DNA of 5,947 nt from contig JAEOUK010000501.1 of assembly GCA_016839385.1 (NCBI GenBank), forward strand, positions 1-5,947, in the 5' to 3' direction. The stretch comes from Promethearchaeota archaeon. Its GTDB lineage: Archaea > Asgardarchaeota > Lokiarchaeia > Sigynarchaeales > MK-D1. The notes beneath the pieces are model-generated. The model saw nothing but the letters and a program-made list of their open reading frames with translations. It searched no databases and had not been told where the DNA came from. This document shows, one piece after another, positions 1 through 4,139 of the stretch. The position numbers and the translations under genes are program-made. The number at the start of each line of letters is the position of its first letter. Within the stretch, counting starts at the first letter, position 1.

Positions 1-81
1 AATCCCAAATTCGGTAAATTTAAAGATCCACTATGCGAAAAACTACGGTGGTTTTACTTTGATAAAATTATGAACGAATGA
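1..81 (+). CDS. Possible C-terminal tail of an unrecognised protein (5' end outside window)
   Basis: Reading frame 1 is open from the first base to a TGA at 79-81 and gives 26 residues, rich in aromatic and charged residues (it contains KFKDPLCEKLRWFYFDKIMN). That composition looks like the end of a folded protein. Frame 2 is also open, to a TGA at 71-73, but its product reads less like protein. About 80 bases separate this stop from the next gene on the same strand. The family cannot be named from so short a piece, and the call rests only on composition and lack of stops, so it is tentative. Confidence 0.3.
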   Translation, partial: NPKFGKFKDPLCEKLRWFYFDKIMNE

Positions 82-94
82 ATACTCAATTTTG

Positions 95-109
95 GAAACG
101 CTTTTATCT
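95..109 (+). promoter_or_regulatory. Candidate BRE/TATA promoter of the acidic four-cysteine protein gene
   Basis: A purine-rich GGAAACG (95-101, BRE-like) directly precedes CTTTTATCT (TATA-like). A start site about 26 bases after the box centre would fall near 132. That gives a leader of about 29 bases that includes the Shine-Dalgarno site at 148-154. A second TATA-like string, TAATATA at 125-131, would start transcription near 154 and cut off that site, so it is less likely. Confidence 0.33.
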
Positions 110-147
110 TTGTAGACAAAAAAATAATATACACTAAATAACTGATT

Positions 148-154
148 GGTGATC
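148..154 (+). promoter_or_regulatory. Strong Shine-Dalgarno site that fixes a TTG start
   Basis: GGTGATC is complementary to the conserved 3' end of 16S rRNA (GATCACC) and ends 6 bases before the TTG at 161. An in-frame TGA at 155-157 rules out a more upstream start, and the next in-frame ATG lies about 50 codons in. TTG is therefore very probably the true start codon. Confidence 0.65.
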
Positions 155-160
155 TGAAAG

Positions 161-406
161 TTGAAAAAATCGAAAAAAGAAGATGAAGATCTCATTTTAG
201 ACGATGAAGATGAGGAAGAAGAAGAGGAAGAAGATGAAACTGAAATCTTCAGCGCAGATGAATTAGAAGAAGACACTGCAGAACGAACCGGAGATGAAGT
301 TCTTCAGATGTTGCGGGAAATTGAATGTGATCCTTGCGAAGGTCCCCATACAAAACCAGGATGTAAAATTCGCAAAGATTATGGTTGTCCACCAGGAAAA
401 GAGTAA
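161..406 (+). CDS. Small acidic protein with C-terminal four-cysteine motif, function unknown
   Basis: The 81-residue product has three parts. A short basic start (MKKSKK) is followed by a very acidic, low-complexity stretch at about residues 7-41 with seven glutamates in a row, almost certainly disordered. A probable short helix follows (about 43-55, GDEVLQMLREIE). The C-terminus carries C56-x2-C59-x8-C68-x7-C76 with a histidine at 63, enough ligands for one zinc ion or a small metal site. There is no signal peptide or membrane helix, so it is probably cytosolic. The TTG start is supported by the Shine-Dalgarno site at 148-154. I do not recognise the family. The form (acidic tail plus cysteine knuckle) would suit an adaptor binding basic partners such as nucleic-acid-binding or ribosomal proteins, but that is a guess. 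It stands alone and converges on the hydrolase gene. Confidence 0.75.
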   Translation: MKKSKKEDEDLILDDEDEEEEEEEDETEIFSADELEEDTAERTGDEVLQMLREIECDPCEGPHTKPGCKIRKDYGCPPGKE

Positions 407-409
407 AAA

Positions 410-422
410 TTTTATTTTTTTT
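410..422 (+). terminator. T-tract terminator after the four-cysteine protein gene
   Basis: Three bases after the TAA stop the plus strand runs TTTTATTTTTTTT, the uridine-rich signal at which archaeal RNA polymerase commonly terminates. A 7-bp inverted repeat (TTTTGTG 419-425, CACAAAA 431-437) overlaps its end. Confidence 0.55.
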
Positions 423-423
423 G

Positions 424-475
424 TGCAATACACAAAATTCATTATCATTGTTTAATAAGGAAATTATGTATTGCA
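424..475. repeat. Perfect 9-bp inverted repeat across the hydrolase stop codon
   Basis: TGCAATACA (424-432) and TGTATTGCA (467-475) are perfect inverted copies 34 bases apart. They enclose the TGA stop of the minus-strand hydrolase gene (447-445). The left arm also belongs partly to the shorter hairpin 419-437, so the two structures exclude each other. It may stabilise the 3' end or help terminate the minus-strand transcript; function is not shown. Confidence 0.45.
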
Positions 476-1566
476 GAAATTATTCCCAATTCATTTTTTA
501 TTTGATTATGATTACCTGTTTCAAACAAAATGACGTTTTGTCCTGATAAATTTAAGATTTTTGCATTTTGCTCGCATTTATCGACTTCTATTAGCCCATC
601 TGTTATTGAATGAATGAGTAAAATTTTCGAATTTGTATAGTTTTTCCAATCATTTTTTGAAAGATCTTGCTTCATTTTTTCAAATAAGAAGTAGGGGGAA
701 ATTTGCCTATTTAATTCTTCTTCAGGATAGGGATTAATCCCACGAACACGATAATTCAATCTCTGTATCCACTTTTTAGAAAATGGATAAGGATTTCGAG
801 GAAAAGTTTCGTTAAATATTGAAGGAGTAGAAATGAGAATGCATTTATCAATTTTATTGGGAAATAATTTCAAAGTATAAGCAGCACTGACTCCCCCCAT
901 ACTTTCTCCCACAATTACATATTCATAGTCTTCGTAATAAGGATTATTTATAAAAAAATCTATGATTGCAGCCGTGTCTAAATTTCGTGAGAAAAAATCT
1001 GCTTTAGAACCTGCTTTTGAAGATTTTCCCATTCCTCTTGCATCCCATACTAGTACAGTATATCCCAGTTCGGCGAGTGCATAGGTTTTATACCTTATTT
1101 TTTCTGAGCTGTCATTAAATCCATGACAAAAAAAGATCAAAGTTCTGTTATTTTCATTCTTGGAAAAGATAATTTCGGCAAATAATGACGAATTTTGGGA
1201 GTAGATTGAAGTTTGGTTAATAGGATTCTCTCTTAGTAATTGCGAATGCAGTTGTTCTCGTTCTTCTGCTCGCAATTTCGCATGATGTATTTTATCTATA
1301 GGGATACGAAAATTTCTAGATCGTGTTGTAGATTGACCTAACACACTCCAACGTTTAGAAAACAAGTTTCGAATCAACCAATAGCATACAAATCCCAGAA
1401 AAACATCCATAAAAATCACCAAAGAAATTATTATAACTTCACGATCTATTGCTGCTGCACCAGGATCATAAGCCAACACATAAACATTGACTAAGTAAAT
1501 TGTCAATGATATTATAAAACTAATTGTAAAAGCAGTAAGGATACGGTAACCTGGTTTCATAGCCAT
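445..1566 (-). CDS. Membrane-anchored alpha/beta hydrolase (serine hydrolase)
   Basis: The 373-residue protein has two N-terminal membrane helices (about 8-32 and 44-65) and a basic linker, then a complete alpha/beta-hydrolase domain (about 125-373). Visible catalytic elements are the oxyanion segment CHGF (147-150), the strand and turn VWDARGMGKS (173-182), the nucleophile elbow GESMG with Ser222, an acid at Asp323 (HSITDG) and His353 (GNH). The triad is complete, so the enzyme is probably active. Charges (K4, R8, R66, K71, R72 against an acidic loop near 34-43) put both ends and the catalytic domain in the cytosol by the positive-inside rule. The pattern resembles S33-type or lysophospholipase/esterase-like hydrolases; the substrate is unknown. 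The start is ATG at 1566 (a second ATG lies two codons on), 9 bases after the longin-like gene, so the two are probably co-transcribed. No clear Shine-Dalgarno site is seen in that gap. Confidence 0.93.
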   Translation of the reverse strand: MAMKPGYRILTAFTISFIISLTIYLVNVYVLAYDPGAAAIDREVIIISLVIFMDVFLGFVCYWLIRNLFSKRWSVLGQSTTRSRNFRIPIDKIHHAKLRAEEREQLHSQLLRENPINQTSIYSQNSSLFAEIIFSKNENNRTLIFFCHGFNDSSEKIRYKTYALAELGYTVLVWDARGMGKSSKAGSKADFFSRNLDTAAIIDFFINNPYYEDYEYVIVGESMGGVSAAYTLKLFPNKIDKCILISTPSIFNETFPRNPYPFSKKWIQRLNYRVRGINPYPEEELNRQISPYFLFEKMKQDLSKNDWKNYTNSKILLIHSITDGLIEVDKCEQNAKILNLSGQNVILFETGNHNQIKNELGIISAIHNFLIKQ

Positions 1567-1575
1567 GATAATTCA

Positions 1576-2037
1576 CTAAAAAAATAGATCTGACATTCGA
1601 TCGATTGAAGTAGCATAAAAATCCCCTATGATCTTAGTAATTTTTATATCAAAACTACTTCCTTCGTTAATTTTTTGAGCAATAAAGGGTGTAGGATTTT
1701 GTTCATATTCAGTAAGATAAAGATCCATGAGGTTTTCAAGTATTTTTGAGCAAAATGATGTATTTAAACGCTTATCACCTATCACATACACCAGATATGT
1801 GATAGGGGGCTGTTCATTGTCAATAATTTTCTCACTTGATTTAAACACGATTTTGTATTGTTTGAGTTTTAATGTATTAATGCTCTCTTTCATCGAAACT
1901 TTTGTCATGTTAAAAATTGCATCTAGAAATTGACCTTTAGTTTCTTGGCTTATTCTCCTTAAATTCTTAAGATGATAGAAGTTCTTTTCATAAATTAACA
2001 TTCCATTCTTAAGTAATCCTAATTCGAATAATGCCAT
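1576..2037 (-). CDS. Longin/roadblock-like (profilin-like fold) small protein
   Basis: The product has 153 residues, no membrane segment and no signal peptide. The N-terminus FELGLLKNGMLIYEKNF (4-20) has the two-strand hairpin typical of longin and related domains: a hydrophobic strand, a short N-G turn, then a strand ending in aromatic or basic residues. A helix follows (about 35-52), then a strand (about 60-67), then ITYLVYVIGD (79-88) leading into a long helix (about 92-113). This beta-beta-alpha-beta-beta-alpha order is that of longin/profilin-like domains, which in eukaryotes serve vesicle-traffic and GTPase-regulating complexes and which are expanded in Asgard archaea. No sequence motif proves membership; the call rests on predicted fold. 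It is the first gene of a unit with the membrane hydrolase 9 bases downstream. A TATA box and a good Shine-Dalgarno site support the ATG at 2037. Confidence 0.85.
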   Translation of the reverse strand: MALFELGLLKNGMLIYEKNFYHLKNLRRISQETKGQFLDAIFNMTKVSMKESINTLKLKQYKIVFKSSEKIIDNEQPPITYLVYVIGDKRLNTSFCSKILENLMDLYLTEYEQNPTPFIAQKINEGSSFDIKITKIIGDFYATSIDRMSDLFF

Positions 2038-2042
2038 GGCCG

Positions 2043-2048
2043 TCCCTT
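2043..2048 (-). promoter_or_regulatory. Shine-Dalgarno site of the longin-like gene
   Basis: On the minus strand AAGGGA ends 5 bases before the ATG at 2037, a normal spacing. It overlaps the second AGTTAAG copy (2052-2046), so a factor or structure acting there could also affect translation. Confidence 0.5.
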
Positions 2049-2093
2049 AACTTTATCCCGTTGACTTACCTAGTTATTTATATACACTTAACT
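2046..2093 (-). repeat. Paired AGTTAAG heptamers flanking the TATA box
   Basis: Read on the minus strand, AGTTAAG occurs at 2093-2087, two bases before the TATA box, and again at 2052-2046, near the predicted transcript start. The copies are 41 bases apart, close to four helical turns, so they lie on the same DNA face. A related GTTAAG on the plus strand is at 2120-2125. The pair could be an operator for the longin-like unit; chance is possible in AT-rich DNA. Confidence 0.35.
2074..2084 (-). promoter_or_regulatory. TATA box of the longin-like / hydrolase unit
   Basis: On the minus strand TATATAAATAA is a close match to the archaeal TATA box. Its centre near 2079 predicts a start near 2053, giving a leader of about 16 bases before the ATG at 2037 that includes the Shine-Dalgarno site. 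A heptamer AGTTAAG sits directly upstream, in the BRE position. Confidence 0.65.
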
Positions 2094-2134
2094 ATTTGGC
2101 TTTGACGATTTGACCTTTTGTTAAGTAGTATTTT

Positions 2135-2149
2135 AGAAAATATTTTTAT
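2135..2149 (+). promoter_or_regulatory. Candidate BRE/TATA promoter of the cold-shock-domain gene
   Basis: AGAAAA (2135-2140, BRE-like) is followed by TATTTTTAT (2141-2149, TATA-like). The predicted start near 2171 gives a leader of about 74 bases to the ATG at 2245, long for an archaeal mRNA and starting just before the hairpin at 2176-2210. Confidence 0.42.
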
Positions 2150-2175
2150 CGAAATCCACATTTCCCACAAATTAA

Positions 2176-2210
2176 GACACTATCTAATCGCTAGATATAG
2201 ATGAAGTGTC
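2176..2210 (+). promoter_or_regulatory. Imperfect hairpin in the leader of the cold-shock-domain gene
   Basis: The outer arms GACACT (2176-2181) and AGTGTC (2205-2210) pair perfectly. Inside, ATCTA (2182-2186) can pair with either of two TAGAT copies (2192-2196 or 2198-2202), leaving different bulges. The structure would lie at the start of the mRNA and 34 bases before the ATG. It could be an RNA switch or thermosensor, or a DNA operator read as a near-palindrome; the sequence alone does not decide. Confidence 0.4.
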
Positions 2211-2244
2211 ATTCCAGTCATAGAAATTGGGAATATTGGTAAAA

Positions 2245-2487
2245 ATGACAGAAAGTGCATTAGAAACTGGAAGAGTTAAATGGTTTAGCTCAAAAAAAGG
2301 CTATGGGTTTATAATTCGAAATCCAGAAGCTCCTGAAGAAAATCAAGAAGAAATTTTCGTCCATTTCAAGCAAATCCAAATGGATGGCTTCAAAACCCTC
2401 CTCCCAGGGTTAAAAGTTGAATTTGAGGTCGGACCTGGCCAAAAAGAAGACACTATTGAAGCAAAAAATGTGCGAATTGTCACTTAG
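2245..2487 (+). CDS. Cold-shock-domain (CspA-like) nucleic-acid-binding protein
   Basis: This single-domain OB-fold protein of 80 residues binds single-stranded RNA or DNA; family members act as RNA chaperones or transcription antiterminators. Hallmarks are GRVKWF (9-14), RNP1 KGYGFI (18-23) and RNP2 IFVHF (37-41), with the aromatic residues that stack on bases all present. The C-terminal part, GLKVEFEVGPGQKEDTIEAKNV, is the usual last strands. The loop between RNP1 and RNP2 (24-36, RNPEAPEENQEE) is about 5 residues longer than in bacterial CspA and acidic. I chose the ATG at 2245 because it leaves a normal short N-terminus before the domain; an in-frame TTG at 2227 would add six residues (MGILVK). 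The ribosome site is weak (GGT at 2238-2240). It has its own promoter, leader hairpin and terminator, so it is probably monocistronic. Confidence 0.95.
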   Translation: MTESALETGRVKWFSSKKGYGFIIRNPEAPEENQEEIFVHFKQIQMDGFKTLLPGLKVEFEVGPGQKEDTIEAKNVRIVT

Positions 2488-2500
2488 ACATGCTGAAAAA

Positions 2501-2532
2501 TTAGATGTTATCTAATCTAATATTTCTATTTT
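2501..2532 (+). terminator. Hairpin plus T-rich terminator after the cold-shock gene
   Basis: TTAGAT (2501-2506) and ATCTAA (2510-2515) form a 6-bp stem with a 3-base loop; a second ATCTAA at 2515-2520 offers an alternative stem. T-rich TATTTCTATTTT (2521-2532) follows. The stem begins 13 bases after the stop codon. Confidence 0.5.
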
Positions 2533-2596
2533 GATTCAGGATACTACAATGATTAACTTCAATTCTTTTTTTCTTTCATTATAATTTTATAGCGAA

Positions 2597-2615
2597 ATTG
2601 CATTACATTTGCAAT
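2597..2615. promoter_or_regulatory. Inverted repeat ATTGCA-N7-TGCAAT, possible operator
   Basis: Perfect 6-base half-sites (2597-2602 and 2610-2615) lie just upstream of the TATA-like box that best fits the 124-residue protein gene. The half-sites are 13 bases apart, a usual spacing for a small dimeric repressor. No factor is known. Confidence 0.33.
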
Positions 2616-2624
2616 CCAAGTCGA

Positions 2625-2634
2625 ATTTTTAATA
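2625..2634 (+). promoter_or_regulatory. Candidate TATA box of the 124-residue protein gene
   Basis: ATTTTTAATA is centred about 29 bases before the ATG at 2659, so transcription would start at or within a few bases of that ATG, giving a leaderless or nearly leaderless mRNA. This fits the lack of a Shine-Dalgarno site before 2659. An upstream alternative is TAATTTTATA near 2582-2591. Confidence 0.35.
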
Positions 2635-2658
2635 AGTGAGTAGAACAAAGATACATTT

Positions 2659-3033
2659 ATGTTTGAAGAAGTCACGAAATTAAAGGAGATCATGAGAAAA
2701 AAACTAGATATAGTGGAGATTCCAGAGAACGGGAAAGAGGCTGTAATAGTTATTGAAGAGCAAATAGAAAATTCCTATAATGCAGAAGTGGGTTTTGGGA
2801 AAGTGTGGAAAATACCTCCGAATTTTGATATTGTTGGTAAAATGTTCACCGAAACGACGCCTGAATTTACTGAAGGAACAATTAAAATTCATATGAAAGA
2901 AAAACATAAGACTAGAAAACTAACAATTGGTGTTGCAGAACCTGGTTTGATCCGAAAAATTGACGAGGCAACTTGGGATGGTAAGTTTCACAATTTAGGC
3001 GATCTTATTGATATAATTAACCATCTTTACTAA
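2659..3033 (+). CDS. Unrecognised 124-residue cytosolic protein
   Basis: I do not recognise the family. The product looks like a compact alpha+beta domain: an N-terminal amphipathic helix (about 2-16), a strand (AVIVIEE, 28-34), a central part with VWKIPPNFDIVGKMF (49-63), two strands (TIKIHMKE 74-81 and KLTIGVAEP 87-95) and a C-terminal helix (about 112-123). It has no cysteines, membrane helices or signal peptide. The start is uncertain. ATG 2659 has no Shine-Dalgarno site but fits a leaderless mRNA. An in-frame ATG at 2692 follows AAAGGAGATC (GGAG at 2685-2688) with only 3 bases between, and would give 113 residues lacking most of the first helix. It is transcribed alone, away from the cold-shock gene, and converges on the aminotransferase gene with 23 bases between stops. 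Confidence 0.8.
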   Translation: MFEEVTKLKEIMRKKLDIVEIPENGKEAVIVIEEQIENSYNAEVGFGKVWKIPPNFDIVGKMFTETTPEFTEGTIKIHMKEKHKTRKLTIGVAEPGLIRKIDEATWDGKFHNLGDLIDIINHLY

Positions 3034-3047
3034 AAGAAAAAAGAAAT
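3032..3047 (-). terminator. T-rich terminator of the ATP-grasp / aminotransferase unit
   Basis: On the minus strand, 10 bases after the aminotransferase stop, the sequence runs TTTCTTTTTTCTTTTA. That pyrimidine tract is a typical archaeal terminator. It overlaps the stop codon of the convergent 124-residue protein gene. Confidence 0.5.
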
Positions 3048-3075
3048 TACTGAGATTTATTGATAGAATTTCTTT
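3040..3075. repeat. Perfect 9-bp inverted repeat across the aminotransferase stop codon
   Basis: AAAGAAATT (3040-3048) and AATTTCTTT (3067-3075) are perfect inverted copies with 18 bases between, enclosing the TAA stop (3059-3057) of the minus-strand gene. On the minus strand the stem runs into the T-rich tract, like a hairpin-plus-U terminator. The arms are simple and AT-rich, so chance is possible. Confidence 0.4.
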
Positions 3076-4139
3076 ATTATAATAGAAACAAATTCAATTT
3101 GTTCCTCAGTGAGTAAGGGATGCACTGGCAATGAAATTACTTCATTTGCGACTTGTTCAGTTACAGTTAAAGGAGTATAAGTGTTGCTTCTGTAGACATC
3201 TTGCATATGAATTGGAATCTTGTAATGAATTCCATATCCGATTTCGTTCTTTGCTAATTCATCTGCGAGTTTATCTCTTTTTGGCACTTTAATTGTATAT
3301 TGATGGAATACATGACCAAATCCTTTAGGAATAATTGGAGTCGTAATACCAGGAATATCAGTAAGCATCTCATTATAGAGTTTCGCATATTTGTTCCGTT
3401 TTCTATTGCTTGAAGGTAATTGGGCTAAACTATGACGTGCAACTAATCCTGCAACAGCAGGCATGCGGAAATTAAATCCCATCTCAGTGTGGACATACTT
3501 CTCACTTTGACCATGATTCACAAATCGATTGATTTTTTCATATAATTCTTTATTGCTTGTAGTTATTAATCCCCCTTCTCCTGCAGCAAACATATTTTTT
3601 GTAGGATACAGTGAAAAGGCAGCAATCTCCCCTAGATTTCCAGCCTTTTTCCCAAAATATTCTGCACCATGAGCTTGGCAAGCGTCCTCAACTACAAGTA
3701 AATTGTGTTTATCTGCTATTTCTTGGATTTCTTTCATATTTGCACATAAACCATATAAATGTACAGGCATGATTGCCTTAGTTTTAGAACTTATAGCAGC
3801 CTCAATGGATTTTGGACTCATAGTGAAAGTTGATGGATCAATATCTGCAAAAATCGGTTTTACGCGAAATGGGATCATGCAATTGGCAGTCGCAATAAAT
3901 GAAAAACTAGGGATAATTACTTCGTCATCTGGTTGTAAATTTACCCCATACATTATAGCTAATAAAGCAGATGTTCCACTATTTACAGCACGACAGTATT
4001 TAGCTCCCGTATATTCTGCAAATTCTTGTTCTAGACTGCGAACGGGTTTTCCTTCCACCCACATTCCACTTTTTAATAATTCCTTAGCCTCTTCGAGTAC
4101 AGAATCGGGCAAACTTAATTGCACAATTGGAACTTTCAT
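3057..4139 (-). CDS. DegT/DnrJ/EryC1/StrS-family PLP-dependent aminotransferase
   Basis: At 360 residues it has full length for this fold-type I family, whose members transfer an amino group (usually from glutamate) to a keto group of a nucleotide sugar or related compound. The start has the family signature SGMWVEGKPVRSLEQEFAEY. The phosphate-binding segment is NSGTSAL (53-59). EDACQAHGA (151-159) carries the aspartate for the pyridine nitrogen (Asp152) and the family glutamine (Gln155). SLYPTKN carries the Schiff-base lysine, Lys181. GFNFRMP (221-227) and the substrate-end helix are also present. All key residues are intact, so an active, cytosolic dimer is expected; the exact sugar is not readable. 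Its ATG shares one base with the stop of the ATP-grasp gene (TAATG), and GGAGGA lies 9 bases before it, so the two are translationally coupled. Confidence 0.95.
   Translation of the reverse strand: MKVPIVQLSLPDSVLEEAKELLKSGMWVEGKPVRSLEQEFAEYTGAKYCRAVNSGTSALLAIMYGVNLQPDDEVIIPSFSFIATANCMIPFRVKPIFADIDPSTFTMSPKSIEAAISSKTKAIMPVHLYGLCANMKEIQEIADKHNLLVVEDACQAHGAEYFGKKAGNLGEIAAFSLYPTKNMFAAGEGGLITTSNKELYEKINRFVNHGQSEKYVHTEMGFNFRMPAVAGLVARHSLAQLPSSNRKRNKYAKLYNEMLTDIPGITTPIIPKGFGHVFHQYTIKVPKRDKLADELAKNEIGYGIHYKIPIHMQDVYRSNTYTPLTVTEQVANEVISLPVHPLLTEEQIEFVSIIIKKFYQ

Noticed and set aside
43..276. Minus-strand open frame with a long serine run
   Set aside because: It is the antisense shadow of the acidic GAA/GAT repeats of the 161-406 gene; the serine run is an artefact of reading those codons backwards.
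263..448. Minus-strand open frame of 61 codons
   Set aside because: It overlaps the cysteine-rich end of the 161-406 gene and the hydrolase stop, and has no ribosome site or protein-like pattern.
1727..1933. Plus-strand open frame inside the longin-like gene
   Set aside because: It lies wholly antisense to a well-supported gene and shows no domain or start signal.
2704..2907. Minus-strand open frame inside the 124-residue gene
   Set aside because: Its Phe- and Asn-rich composition is typical of antisense AT-rich coding DNA, with no ribosome site.
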